In this document: positions 1-9,445 of the stretch, piece by piece
How positions within the stretch are numbered: the first letter of the stretch is position 1
Layout: every line of letters starts with the position of its first letter
Source of the DNA: Fulvivirga sediminis
GTDB lineage: Bacteria > Bacteroidota > Bacteroidia > Cytophagales > Cyclobacteriaceae
Direction of reading: 5' to 3'
Length of the DNA: 64,000 bases
Assembly: GCF_016757215.1 (NCBI RefSeq)
Contig: NZ_JAESIY010000003.1
Span: 434,001-498,000 of the forward strand
Position numbers and translations under genes: made by a program
Notes under the pieces: generated by a model
The model's input: the letters and a program-made list of their open reading frames with translations, nothing else
Database searches by the model: none
What the model was told of the DNA's origin: nothing

Positions 1-1852
1 TGATCATATGTAAAGATTTGAGCATGGGGGTTCCTCTTTCTGCATATTGCCAGAAGGTGGTATATATGTATGGCAGCAGCTGATATCTGAACTCAATGAA
101 TTTTTTAACGATATCAGTAAACTCTTTCTCAAAAATCCAAGGTTCTTTGTCTCCATGATCACCAGAGGAGTGGGTTCTGAAGAAGGGGTGAAAAGTAGCC
201 ATTTGTACCCAGCGGACATACAACTCTCCTGACGGAGTGCCAATAAAACCACCTACGTCAGATCCAGAAAAGGATATGCCAGAAGCACTGAGTCTTTGGC
301 ACTGCGTATTGGCTATTCTTAGGTGATCCCACGTGGCCATGTTATCGCCAGTCCATACAGAGGCAAAACGCTGTAAGCCTGAATACCCTGATCGGCTAAT
401 GGTGAATGGTCTTTTATTTTGAGGTTTTAAAAACTGCTTTTGTCCTTCATAGGTGGCCCTTGCCATCTGCATGCCATAAACGTTGTGCCCTTTTCTATGG
501 CTACAGGGGTGGCCGTCATAGTCATGGCGAACATCTCTGGGGAAAGAGCCCTCTTCAAATACAGCAGGCTCATTCATGTCATTCCAAACACCTGCTACAC
601 CATCATCATTCATAAGCCCCTCGTATAGCCCCGCCCACCACGTTCTCACTTTAGGGTTAGTAAAGTCAGGGAAGTAACAGGGGCCTGGCCATACCGAACC
701 TTTCATTTTAGGACCATCAGCACGGATACAGAAATAGTCATTATCCATGCCCTCCTTATACACATAATAGTTTTTGTCTACTTTTATTCCTGGGTCTATA
801 ATCACTACTATTTTGAAACCTTGAGTCCTTAAATCAGCTATCATTTTGGCTGGATCAGGAAAGCGTGTTTTGTCCCAGGTGAAGCAACGGTAGCCATTCA
901 TATAATCTATATCCAGGTGAATAACATCACAAGGAATTTGCATCTCTCTAAATTTCAAGGCTAGCTCTCTCACTGTGGTCTCTGGATAATAACTCCATTT
1001 ACTCTGCTGATAGCCCAGCGCCCACATAGGAGGCAGTTCAGGTCTGCCTGTGAGCAGGGTATAGCGCTCACTTACGCTCATTAACTCCGGGCCATAAATA
1101 AAATAGTAGCGCATTTCACCTCCCTGGGCCCAGAAGCTGGTGGCTCCATGTCTTTCTCCTCCAAAATCAAAGAAGGTACGAAAGGAGTTGTCTAGAAAAA
1201 TACCGTAACCTATGTTATTATTTAAACCAAGATAAAATGGAATGTTTTTGTAAACCGGATCAGTATCTTGGGTATATCCATAGCAGTCGGTGCCCCATAA
1301 TTCAAAGCGGCCATTTCGCAAGTTCAGCCTCGTAGATTTGTCTCCTAAGCCATAAAACTGTTCATTTTCGCGGCAAACTTTTGTGGTTACCACTACGTTG
1401 CCTCCATACCTTTTTTCATCCTTCCAATGGTAGCCTTTTTCATCTTCCACGATCAGGTTGCCCGCTTTATCAGTTATTTTTGTTCTAAAGGAATCTTTGA
1501 ATAGGTGGCAAGTGATTTTACTGGTTGTGATAACATACTCATCCTTGGTTTCTGCTATATCAAATTGAGCAGGATTAAAGTTGTATGAAGGGTCTATGGC
1601 ATAAGAGAAGTCATCTTCAAAGTAACCGTCATGGGCAAAACGGAACTTCAATATATAATCTGATATTACTGTGAGTTCCATTGAGGACTGTTCACCGTAA
1701 AACATCAACATGTGATCTTCTATTTTCTCGTAAGAGGTAATGGCCCCAGGAAAGAACTCCTCTTCTTTAGCCTTACCCTGAAAATTTTCAATATAATTAC
1801 CTTCAAAGCCATCAGCTTGTTGGTTTACTTGACTTTCATTTTGATTTTCCAT
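1..1852 (-). CDS. GH31 alpha-glucosidase (partial, runs off left edge)
   Basis: Glycoside hydrolase family 31 enzyme, expected to release glucose from the non-reducing end of alpha-glucans. Reading the minus strand from an ATG at 1852 gives 617 codons without a stop, so the C-terminus lies outside the window. The family signature WNDMNEPAVF is at about residues 423-432, with the nucleophile Asp at about 425. Near the left edge the FRTHSSGD segment followed by EPW matches the family's acid/base region. The N-terminus (MENQNES) has no signal peptide, which suggests a cytoplasmic enzyme that could act on stored glycogen. The next gene, divergently transcribed, is a glycogen synthase. A good promoter match lies just upstream. 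Substrate specificity within GH31 cannot be told from sequence alone. Confidence 0.9.
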   Translation of the reverse strand, partial: MENQNESQVNQQADGFEGNYIENFQGKAKEEEFFPGAITSYEKIEDHMLMFYGEQSSMELTVISDYILKFRFAHDGYFEDDFSYAIDPSYNFNPAQFDIAETKDEYVITTSKITCHLFKDSFRTKITDKAGNLIVEDEKGYHWKDEKRYGGNVVVTTKVCRENEQFYGLGDKSTRLNLRNGRFELWGTDCYGYTQDTDPVYKNIPFYLGLNNNIGYGIFLDNSFRTFFDFGGERHGATSFWAQGGEMRYYFIYGPELMSVSERYTLLTGRPELPPMWALGYQQSKWSYYPETTVRELALKFREMQIPCDVIHLDIDYMNGYRCFTWDKTRFPDPAKMIADLRTQGFKIVVIIDPGIKVDKNYYVYKEGMDNDYFCIRADGPKMKGSVWPGPCYFPDFTNPKVRTWWAGLYEGLMNDDGVAGVWNDMNEPAVFEEGSFPRDVRHDYDGHPCSHRKGHNVYGMQMARATYEGQKQFLKPQNKRPFTISRSGYSGLQRFASVWTGDNMATWDHLRIANTQCQRLSASGISFSGSDVGGFIGTPSGELYVRWVQMATFHPFFRTHSSGDHGDKEPWIFEKEFTDIVKKFIEFRYQLLPYIYTTFWQYAERGTPMLKSLHMI

Positions 1853-1896
1853 GCTACGCTTTTGGGTTGAAAAGAGAGTTCGTTGATCTCCTTAAT

Positions 1897-1929
1897 CAAA
1901 TATAATAAGATAATAAATCATTTTTCAAA
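1897..1929 (-). promoter_or_regulatory. Bacteroidota-type promoter for the GH31 gene
   Basis: On the minus strand TTTG (1929-1926), a 21-nt spacer and TATATTTG (1904-1897) match the Bacteroidota sigma-ABfr consensus (-33 TTTG, -7 TAnnTTTG). Transcription would start roughly 35-40 nt upstream of the ATG at 1852. Confidence 0.55.
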
Positions 1930-2142
1930 CAGTAGAATATACATTCGGTTATATAAAATTTCAAAGAATTTTCAATAAAGGTTCTGTTCTAAGTGATTTA
2001 CTTACTCTTAGCATCAACTTTTCTTCTTTTGTTCGGTTATATTAATAAAATTTATTAAAATAAATAATCAAACCTTCGTGGTTCTATATGAATTTTTATT
2101 CATTAAATTTATTTTTTATCAATCGATTAGAATTTTATAGCT

Positions 2143-3972
2143 ATGAGTCTCAATAATGATTCCACCTCTGAAAAAATTTTAACAGAGATTTCATGGGAAG
2201 TATGCAATCAGGTAGGAGGAATTTATACAGTAATTCGTTCTAAAGCTCCGGTTATGACGGAAGAATGGAAGGATCATTATTGTTTGATCGGGCCTTATGT
2301 TCCGGTAAATGCAGCTACCGACTTTGAACCTTTTGAAGATACCGAATCGATAATTGGCCGTGCAGTACATGCCTGCCGTGCTAAAGGATTTGAAGTATAT
2401 CACGGTCGCTGGCTTGTGTCTGGAAGGCCACAGACTGTTTTATTTCATACTCATAGTGTAATGCATGATCTAGGTAATATCAAATATTACTATTGGAAAA
2501 ATCATCATATCGAGTTTACTAAATATGACCCCCTTCTAGATGAAACCATGGCTTTTGGCTATATGGTATACCATTTCATGTCTGAGCTTGCTCGTGAGTG
2601 TATGGAGGCAGAGGTAGATCTGCTCGCTCACTTCCATGAATGGATGGCAGGACTAGCCATACCCGAAATGCGCAGGATGCAGATGCCCGTTAAAACCATA
2701 TTTACTACTCACGCTACTTTGCTAGGTCGCTATCTGGCTATGAATGATCCTGACTTTTATAATCACTTACCATTTCTAGATTGGGAATATGAAGCCAAGC
2801 ATTTTGATATAGAGACGAATGTAAAACTGGAAAGGGCCTGCGTGCATGGTGCTCATATTTTTACAACCGTAAGTGAAGTTACAGGTAGGGAATGTGCCTA
2901 TCTTTTAGGTCGTAGCCCTGATCATATCTTGCCTAATGGGCTAAACATAGAGAGGTTTAACGTAGTGCATGAGGTGCACAACCTGCATCATGAGCATAAA
3001 AAGGTGCTAGAGCAGTTTATTATGAGTCACTTTTTTCAGAGTTACTCATGGGATCTTGGTAAAACGCTGTATTTCTTTACCTCGGGTAGATTTGAATACC
3101 TGAATAAAGGGTATGATCTTACTTTGGAAGCCCTGGCCAGGCTAAACTGGAAGTTAAAGGAAAATCGTGTTCCGATGACGGTGGTGATGTTTTTCATTAC
3201 CAAACAGCCTTCTTATTCTATCAACCCTGATGTGCTGAACTCAAGAGCTATGTTGGATAAAGTGGCGCAGAATTGTGATGCTATAGTAAGTCAGATAAAA
3301 GAAAAACTTTTTATACATGCGGCTAGTAGCATGAAGGATCATCGGCTGCCAGATCTTAATGCTTTAGTAGATGATTATTGGAAACTTAGGTATAGAAGAA
3401 CTATACAATCTTGGAAAACAGGCAAGTTGCCCAGTATTGTCACACATAATATTATGGATGATGGTTCCGATCCTATACTTAATTATTTAAGGAGCGCCAA
3501 CCTTGTTAACAATCAAGATGATAAGGTAAAGGTGGTTTACCATCCTGACTTCGTATCATCTACCAATCCTCTTTTTGGAATGGAATACGGAGAGTTTGTA
3601 AGGGCTTGTCATTTAGGTATTTTTCCTAGTTACTATGAACCTTGGGGTTATACCCCTTTAGAGTGCCTGGCAAGAGGGGTATCGGCAGTTACTTCTGATT
3701 TGTCGGGTTTTGGAGATTATATTAAAAACGTACCTTTAGGAGACGAAGATCATGGTGTTTTTGTGGTAGAAAGGGCGAATAAAAGCTTTGAATGTGCCGC
3801 AGAGAACCTAGCGAACATTCTCTATAACTATGTGGTTAGAACAAGTCGTACTAGAGTAGATATGAGAACGAAGTCCGAAGACCTTTCAGAATACTTTGAT
3901 TGGAGTAATTTATATGCTGAATATAAAAAAGCCTATGAGATGGCTGAACAAAGCTACTTTGTAAATGCTTAA
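2143..3972 (+). CDS. eukaryote-type glycogen synthase (GT3)
   Basis: Glycosyltransferase family 3 glycogen synthase, 609 aa, adding glucose from a nucleotide-sugar to the non-reducing end of glycogen. Seen: an N-terminal SWEVCNQVGGIYTV motif, which is the GT3 form rather than the KTGGL of bacterial GT5 GlgA; GRFEYLNKGYD around residues 315-325; and YEPWGYTPLE around 498-507, containing the catalytic Glu of the family. The C-terminal segment around 565-590 (RTRVDMR followed by EDLSEYFDW) aligns with the region that carries the glucose-6-phosphate-binding Arg cluster of yeast and animal enzymes but has fewer Arg, so allosteric control may differ. It is followed 47 nt downstream by a DUF4301 gene, probably co-transcribed. 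GT3 enzymes are known from scattered bacteria, including Bacteroidota. Confidence 0.9.
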   Translation: MSLNNDSTSEKILTEISWEVCNQVGGIYTVIRSKAPVMTEEWKDHYCLIGPYVPVNAATDFEPFEDTESIIGRAVHACRAKGFEVYHGRWLVSGRPQTVLFHTHSVMHDLGNIKYYYWKNHHIEFTKYDPLLDETMAFGYMVYHFMSELARECMEAEVDLLAHFHEWMAGLAIPEMRRMQMPVKTIFTTHATLLGRYLAMNDPDFYNHLPFLDWEYEAKHFDIETNVKLERACVHGAHIFTTVSEVTGRECAYLLGRSPDHILPNGLNIERFNVVHEVHNLHHEHKKVLEQFIMSHFFQSYSWDLGKTLYFFTSGRFEYLNKGYDLTLEALARLNWKLKENRVPMTVVMFFITKQPSYSINPDVLNSRAMLDKVAQNCDAIVSQIKEKLFIHAASSMKDHRLPDLNALVDDYWKLRYRRTIQSWKTGKLPSIVTHNIMDDGSDPILNYLRSANLVNNQDDKVKVVYHPDFVSSTNPLFGMEYGEFVRACHLGIFPSYYEPWGYTPLECLARGVSAVTSDLSGFGDYIKNVPLGDEDHGVFVVERANKSFECAAENLANILYNYVVRTSRTRVDMRTKSEDLSEYFDWSNLYAEYKKAYEMAEQSYFVNA

Positions 3973-4019
3973 TAGATTATACTGAAACGTAAACCTAAAA
4001 ATAATAGAAAAAACTGAAC

Positions 4020-5540
4020 ATGATTACAGAAGAACTCAAACACGATGTTGAAAAACAGGGAATTCCTTTTGATAAAGTAGAGGAACAAATAGAAAATTTC
4101 AAAAATGGGTTTCCTTACCTTGATATCCAGGCTTCTGCAACCATTGAAGACGGAATACTGCAATTAACTGACTCTAAATTATCTCATTATTTAGAAAAAT
4201 TTGAAAAGGATGCCTCTTCGCAAAAGATAGTAAAATTTGTGCCTGCTAGTGGAGCTGCCAGCAGAATGTTCAAAAATCTATTTGCCTTTTTAGAGTCTGA
4301 TGATGACGATATTGAGAATAATGATTTTGTGAAGAAATTTATATCTGAACTTTCTTCATTTGCTTTTTATGACGAACTGGATGAAACCCTTAGGAAGAAT
4401 GGGTCTAGTATAAAGCAAGCACTAGAAAGCAAAAACTATAAAAGTATTGTAAATGCTCTTTTAGACCCTGAAGATGGTATGGGATATGGAGAATTACCCA
4501 AGGGGCTGTTACTGTTTCATAAGTATGAAGATGAGGTCAGAACTCCAGTGCAAGAGCATTTTGTGGAGGGAGCAGAATATGCTGTAGGAATAGATAATAC
4601 TGTTTATCTACACTTTACGGTATCCCCAGAGCATCAGGAGCGCTTTGAGCAACATGTTAATGAAATTAAGAAGGGTTTTGAAGCTAAATATGGAATCAAT
4701 TTTGAAATAAGCTTCAGTCAGCAAAAAAGATCTACTGATACTATTGCTGTAAACATGGATAATAGTCCTTTTATTGAAGAGGATGGAAGCATTCTTTTTC
4801 GTCCTGCCGGACATGGAGCATTATTAGAAAATCTTAATGATATTAATGCCGATCTTATCTTTATTAAGAATATTGACAATGTAGTACCTGACAGGATAAA
4901 AAAGTCAACTAAAGACTATAAAAAGGCCATTGCAGGTGTATTGTTAGATGTACAAAGTAAGGTATTTGAGGCTTTAGAAAAATTAGATGCTGGTGTAAGT
5001 GAAGACTTAATAGAATCTTTACATCAGTTATTCGATGGTCAATTAAATATTAAAAGACCTGACGATTTTTCGGAGTATTCACTAGAGGAAAAGGCTAAGT
5101 ATTATAGAAGTAAACTAGATAGGCCTATTCGTGTTTGTGGTATGGTTGAAAATACCGGTGAACCAGGAGGTGGACCTTTCTGGGTAAAAGATGAAGATGG
5201 ATCACTAGCCTTGCAGATAGGAGAGACGGCACAGCTGAATCTTGATGACCCTAAATACAATAAAATATTTAAGGAGTCATCACACTTTAACCCTACCGAC
5301 TTGGTTTGTGGAGTGAAGAATTATAAAGATGAGAAATTTGATTTATTAAAGTACAGAGATCCTAAAACAGGTTTTATTACTCAAAAGTCTAAGAACGGAA
5401 AAGAACTAAAAGCACAAGAGCTACCAGGCCTATGGAATGGTGCGATGGCTGATTGGAATACCATTTTGGTTGAGGTTCCTTTGATTACTTTTAATCCTGT
5501 TAAGACTATAAACGATCTCCTTAGAGATGAGCATCAATAA
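4020..5540 (+). CDS. DUF4301 family protein
   Basis: A 506-residue soluble protein that I assign to DUF4301, a Bacteroidota-enriched family of about 500 aa. Conserved stretches seen are KFVPASGAASRMF near residue 75, FRPAGHGALLENL near 260, IFIKNIDNVVPD near 280, and a C-terminal NGAMADWNTI / EVPLITFNPVKTINDLL end. The G-rich AGHGALL segment together with the NIDN stretch resembles the substrate loop and DxD-type site of sugar nucleotidyltransferases, which is inference only; no function is proven. No signal peptide. The position 47 nt after glycogen synthase suggests a link to sugar metabolism. The reading frame is intact and ends just before a strong bidirectional terminator. Confidence 0.75.
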   Translation: MITEELKHDVEKQGIPFDKVEEQIENFKNGFPYLDIQASATIEDGILQLTDSKLSHYLEKFEKDASSQKIVKFVPASGAASRMFKNLFAFLESDDDDIENNDFVKKFISELSSFAFYDELDETLRKNGSSIKQALESKNYKSIVNALLDPEDGMGYGELPKGLLLFHKYEDEVRTPVQEHFVEGAEYAVGIDNTVYLHFTVSPEHQERFEQHVNEIKKGFEAKYGINFEISFSQQKRSTDTIAVNMDNSPFIEEDGSILFRPAGHGALLENLNDINADLIFIKNIDNVVPDRIKKSTKDYKKAIAGVLLDVQSKVFEALEKLDAGVSEDLIESLHQLFDGQLNIKRPDDFSEYSLEEKAKYYRSKLDRPIRVCGMVENTGEPGGGPFWVKDEDGSLALQIGETAQLNLDDPKYNKIFKESSHFNPTDLVCGVKNYKDEKFDLLKYRDPKTGFITQKSKNGKELKAQELPGLWNGAMADWNTILVEVPLITFNPVKTINDLLRDEHQ

Positions 5541-5570
5541 TTAAATGTGGATTATTTAATTGAGATAAAA

Positions 5571-5597
5571 AAAGTCACCTGTTAAGGTGACTTTTTT
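5571..5597. terminator. bidirectional intrinsic terminator
   Basis: Perfect 10-bp stem AAAGTCACCT / AGGTGACTTT with loop GTTA (5581-5584), flanked by an A-run and a T-run, between two convergent genes. It can serve the DUF4301 gene on plus and the OmpA-family gene on minus. Confidence 0.88.
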
Positions 5598-5628
5598 GCT
5601 TTCCTGTCTATTTTGAGTCTGTGTCTTT

Positions 5629-8109
5629 CTATGGATTTCCTGCGATACTGTTATCTACACTAATAATCTCTATCTCAGTTCTTCTATTAATCTCTCTACC
5701 ATCTTCTTCATCATCATTTGATACTAATGGTCTTTCTTCACCAAAACCTTTTGCCGATAGGCGGTTAGCATCTATATTATGACTAATAAGGTAGTCAACT
5801 ACAGATTGTGCTCTCTTCTTGGATAACACCTTGTTATACACGGCATTACCAGTGTTGTCAGTATGGCCGTTGATCTGTACGTTCATACTAGGGTTCTCAG
5901 AAAGTAATGATCTTATTTGGAATAATTCAGCAAGTGATTCAGTTCTTAGGTCAGACTTACCTGTATCGAAGAAGATGTTTTTAAGAATAACCTTTGAACC
6001 CACCTCAGCTTTTTGCAAAAGGATATGTGTATCAAGCTCTGGCATTTCAGTGTTTTTAGGAATGCTAAAGTTAATAGAGTTGAATAGATAGCCCAGCCTG
6101 GTAGTGGTAACACCGTAGTTACCTCCATGAGGTATTATCAATTCAAAATCACCACTGATGGGATCTGATTTGACTTCTGCCAAAATCGTGTTGGATTCGT
6201 TGTCTATCAACTTCATGGTAGCGAATAGAGGTTTTGCGTTGCCAGCATCTATTACTTTACCTTTTAGAATAGTTACTACTCCTTTTTCTTTCTGTTCATT
6301 AATGAAATCTTCATCAAAGTACTGCACACTAGCCTTTTCTATCACCCGCGCTTCTTCGGTAGAAGGTATAACTACTTGGGCTGTTGGAGATGGAGCATCG
6401 TTCACAAATGGTTTCTCCACTGCTATTGGAGCTGATTTTTGCTCTTCAGCTTCCTCTACTACTGGTTCTGGAGTTTCATTTCTAGCTATAGGCTGCTCAA
6501 TTTCTATGTCTTCTTCTATATCAGGCTGTTTGTCCTCTTGTGGTTCTTCTTGCTTGGTAGAAGTTGGTTCAGAGGTTGTTGGTGTTACCACGGCTACCTC
6601 TTCTTTGGTTTCAATCACAGGAGTTTCTGGCTCTTTTTTAGCTTCCGTTTTTTCAGGTTCTACTTGAGCTACTGTAATTTCTGGTTCTTCTTTTTCTTTA
6701 GGTTCCACCTGAGCTACTGTAACTTCTGGTTCTTTCCTTTCCTCTCTGGCCGGAGCACTAACTTGTTCTTCGGGCTCTGGGTCTTCATTAAGCCTGGCTA
6801 TTACCTGAGGGGTCACATCTGGTGATACCTCTGGTCTGTCACCTTCTGGCCATTCATGGAAAATGATCTCATAGATGTCCGCGTCACCCTCTCCATCGGG
6901 TTGAGAAGATGCATAGTACCCATGCTTGTTATCAGGTGATATGGTGAAATAGAGGTCATTAAAAACGGTATTGATAGGATACCCCATATTTACAGGCTCC
7001 TGGTACCTTCCATTAACCACTCTGCTATAAAAAATATCATTTCCACCCATACCGGTATGACCATTAGAACCAAAGTAAAGGGTTTTTCCGTCTGGTGAAA
7101 TAAAAGGAGCATCTTCACTGAATCTGGTATTAATGGTAGGGCCAAGGTTAACCGGCGTACTCCATTCTCCATTTTCTCTTAAATCGGTTCTGTAAATATC
7201 CAGTCCGCCAATTCCTCCAGGTCTGTCACTGCTAAAATAGATCGTTTTACCATCTGCCGTAATGGAGGCAGAGGTTTCCCAAAAAACAGAATTGATTTTG
7301 TCTGTCAGCTTTACAGGCTCAGACCATAGATTATTTTCCTTGGTTGATGCGTATATATTTCCACCACCTCTTTCATAATAGAAATACAGCGTTTGGCCAT
7401 CAGGAGATATGGAACAAGCGGCATCGTGGTATTTTATATTGATTTTAGGACTGATTTTTTTAGGGTCGTCCCACTTACCATTTCGTTTATACGAGATGTA
7501 GATATCTTCATAATAGCTGCCATCGGTGAGCCTGAGACCACCGGTGGAACCATTTCTACTTGACGTAAGTATAAGAAATCGGCCTTTAGGATCAATTATA
7601 GGTGCGTAATCATTATACTTACTGTTAATAGGCTCTCTCAGGTTTCTAACCTCTGTATTTTGCTTTTTAGCAATAGAAGCGATGCCGAAATCACATTCCC
7701 TTATTTTCTTTAAGGCTTTAGATTCGTTTTTCTTTTTAAGGTCCTTATAAATCTGAAATACTTTTTTAGCCTTCTCAAGATCATATTGATACTGATAAGC
7801 AGTACCCAGATAATAGGTGATTTCCCTATCAATCTTGGGATTAAGTAGGTATACTTTTTCAAGATTTTTTAAAGCCTGATCAACATCCCCTGCTCCTAAA
7901 TAAGCCAGTCCGAGATGGTAAGTAATGGTAGCATTACCTTTTCTTATGCGTGCTGCACGTTTGAAATCACCTATAGCGCGGTCGTAAGCGCCTATTTTAT
8001 AGTATCTTTTTCCCCTTTTCAAATAAAATTTGTGGCTTTGACTGTAGCCACTGGTTAGGGCAAAAAGTAGCTGAAAAATAAGCAAAAACCCTATAACTCT
8101 TCTTCTCAC
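5629..8109 (-). CDS. PorE-like OmpA-family protein with TPR, PD40 propeller and carboxypeptidase-regulatory domain
   Basis: An 826-residue envelope protein. Order seen: signal peptide (1-23); TPR-like helices (about 25-140); a PD40/TolB-type beta-propeller (about 155-410) with repeated SPDGKTLYF / ADGKTIYFSSDR blades; a long Glu/Pro/Val-rich linker (about 415-600) holding two near-copies of EVTVAQVEP; a carboxypeptidase-regulatory-like Ig domain (about 620-700); and a C-terminal OmpA peptidoglycan-binding domain (about 710-815) with GHTDNTGN and RAQSVVDYL. This TPR-propeller-CRD-OmpA order is that of PorE, the peptidoglycan-anchored component of the type IX secretion system in Porphyromonas gingivalis. 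Many Bacteroidota encode several paralogues, so calling it the true PorE would need phylogeny. It is transcribed alone, convergent with DUF4301. Confidence 0.85.
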   Translation of the reverse strand: MRRRVIGFLLIFQLLFALTSGYSQSHKFYLKRGKRYYKIGAYDRAIGDFKRAARIRKGNATITYHLGLAYLGAGDVDQALKNLEKVYLLNPKIDREITYYLGTAYQYQYDLEKAKKVFQIYKDLKKKNESKALKKIRECDFGIASIAKKQNTEVRNLREPINSKYNDYAPIIDPKGRFLILTSSRNGSTGGLRLTDGSYYEDIYISYKRNGKWDDPKKISPKINIKYHDAACSISPDGQTLYFYYERGGGNIYASTKENNLWSEPVKLTDKINSVFWETSASITADGKTIYFSSDRPGGIGGLDIYRTDLRENGEWSTPVNLGPTINTRFSEDAPFISPDGKTLYFGSNGHTGMGGNDIFYSRVVNGRYQEPVNMGYPINTVFNDLYFTISPDNKHGYYASSQPDGEGDADIYEIIFHEWPEGDRPEVSPDVTPQVIARLNEDPEPEEQVSAPAREERKEPEVTVAQVEPKEKEEPEITVAQVEPEKTEAKKEPETPVIETKEEVAVVTPTTSEPTSTKQEEPQEDKQPDIEEDIEIEQPIARNETPEPVVEEAEEQKSAPIAVEKPFVNDAPSPTAQVVIPSTEEARVIEKASVQYFDEDFINEQKEKGVVTILKGKVIDAGNAKPLFATMKLIDNESNTILAEVKSDPISGDFELIIPHGGNYGVTTTRLGYLFNSINFSIPKNTEMPELDTHILLQKAEVGSKVILKNIFFDTGKSDLRTESLAELFQIRSLLSENPSMNVQINGHTDNTGNAVYNKVLSKKRAQSVVDYLISHNIDANRLSAKGFGEERPLVSNDDEEDGREINRRTEIEIISVDNSIAGNP

Positions 8110-8265
8110 TGCTGAAGTAGTTTTTTGTTAGTAAATAAAAAAATATGCTTCCTAATGAAGTAAATAGGCCGTAAATTATTCATAATCACACATAAAAGAA
8201 AGTTTAAATGTAAATTTCAATCGGTATGTGTAATTTTAATTTCTTTATCACCCCAAATTTATAAA

Positions 8266-9417
8266 ATGAAACGGATTCTGCCTTTCTTATTATTTTTTTG
8301 CGCATGTTCTTTTAGTGAAAAAAATGCAGAAAATATGGTTTATAAGGTAGGTCAATACTTTGCACCAGATAAGAGAGTGGTTATATATGACCTTGCTTAC
8401 GAAAACGGAACCCTGAAAGGTGAAACCTCATCATCATTAGCTTATCAGGCACTGAGGGATAGTCTAGGTCGGTTAAATGTCGATTATAGAGACTCCGTAC
8501 AGCTCCTTCCTATAGATACGAGTAAGCATGCTGTGGTAAACTTATCTGTGGCAAATTTAAGGTCTGAAGGAAAGCATTCATCAGAACTGGTTACTCAAGC
8601 ATTATGTGGTACACCTTTGTTGGTGCTTAAGCAGAAGAGAGGTTGGCTGTTGGTGCAAACGCCTGATGAATATATCGCTTGGATAGATGAAGGAGGTGTT
8701 TCGGTGAAAAGCCCCTCTGAAATGACTACTTGGAGTAAATCGAAAAAATTGATTTTCACTGCTACTATCGGATATGTCTACCAAGATAGTATAGGTTTAG
8801 AGCGAATCAGTGATCTGGTCGCAGGAGATATTTTGACTTTGGTTAAAAGAGGAAGTGATTTTAGCAAAGTAAAAATGCCTGATGGAAGGTTGGGGCTAGT
8901 GAGGAATGAGCAGGTGGATCGGGTTTCATCTTGGTTAGCAAACAAGGAAGTGACTGGTGCTGGTTTGAATGAGATGGCTTTTACTATGATGGGTGTTCCA
9001 TACCTCTGGGGTGGCACATCAGTAAAGGGGGTAGATTGCAGTGGTTTTACCAAAACGATCTATTTCATGAACGGCTATATTATACCCAGAGATGCGTCAC
9101 AGCAAGTAAATGAAGGGCGTTTGATAGACGAAAACAAGCAGTGGGATAAATTGCAAAAAGGAGATCTTTTGTTTTTTGGGAGGGAGGCTAATGAGGAGTC
9201 ACCAGAAAAAGTAGTGCACGTGGGTATGTGGATTGGAGAAGGACGTTTTATCCACTCAAGTGGTAGGGTTCAAATAAGTAGTGTGTATCCTAAAGATTCT
9301 TTATATGATGAATATAATGTGAACCGGTATTTAAGAACAAAAAGGATAATTAAAAGCGTTACAGATGGGGTAAAGCCCGTGACTGCCATGCTTCAGCATC
9401 ACTATGCAGGCCATTAA
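8266..9417 (+). CDS. NlpC/P60 family cell-wall hydrolase (lipoprotein-like)
   Basis: 383 aa. Short hydrophobic N-terminus with Cys residues at 12 and 14, so probably lipidated, although the lipobox is not canonical. The middle part (about 95-225) looks like two bacterial SH3 domains (segments ending QTPDEYIAWI and MPDGRLGLV). The C-terminal NlpC/P60 domain (about 230-360) has the catalytic Cys in GVDCSGF (C258) and His in VVHVGMWIG (H318), with a further His at FIHSSG (330). Such enzymes cleave peptide bonds in peptidoglycan stems, typically gamma-D-Glu-diamino acid. It sits alone between a divergent PorE-like gene and a convergent hydrolase pseudogene. All catalytic residues needed are visible, so it should be active. 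Confidence 0.85.
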   Translation: MKRILPFLLFFCACSFSEKNAENMVYKVGQYFAPDKRVVIYDLAYENGTLKGETSSSLAYQALRDSLGRLNVDYRDSVQLLPIDTSKHAVVNLSVANLRSEGKHSSELVTQALCGTPLLVLKQKRGWLLVQTPDEYIAWIDEGGVSVKSPSEMTTWSKSKKLIFTATIGYVYQDSIGLERISDLVAGDILTLVKRGSDFSKVKMPDGRLGLVRNEQVDRVSSWLANKEVTGAGLNEMAFTMMGVPYLWGGTSVKGVDCSGFTKTIYFMNGYIIPRDASQQVNEGRLIDENKQWDKLQKGDLLFFGREANEESPEKVVHVGMWIGEGRFIHSSGRVQISSVYPKDSLYDEYNVNRYLRTKRIIKSVTDGVKPVTAMLQHHYAGH

Positions 9418-9445
9418 CACAGTAATGCTGAAGAAAGCAGAGAAA

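Noticed and set aside
4-628. Short ORFs on both strands at the left end
   Set aside because: They lie out of frame within the GH31 gene, whose continuous frame with the WNDMNEP motif explains the region.
6158-6825. Plus-strand ORFs rich in Ser or Phe opposite the PorE-like gene
   Set aside because: They mirror the Glu/Pro/Val-rich linker of the minus-strand protein; composition is an antisense artefact.
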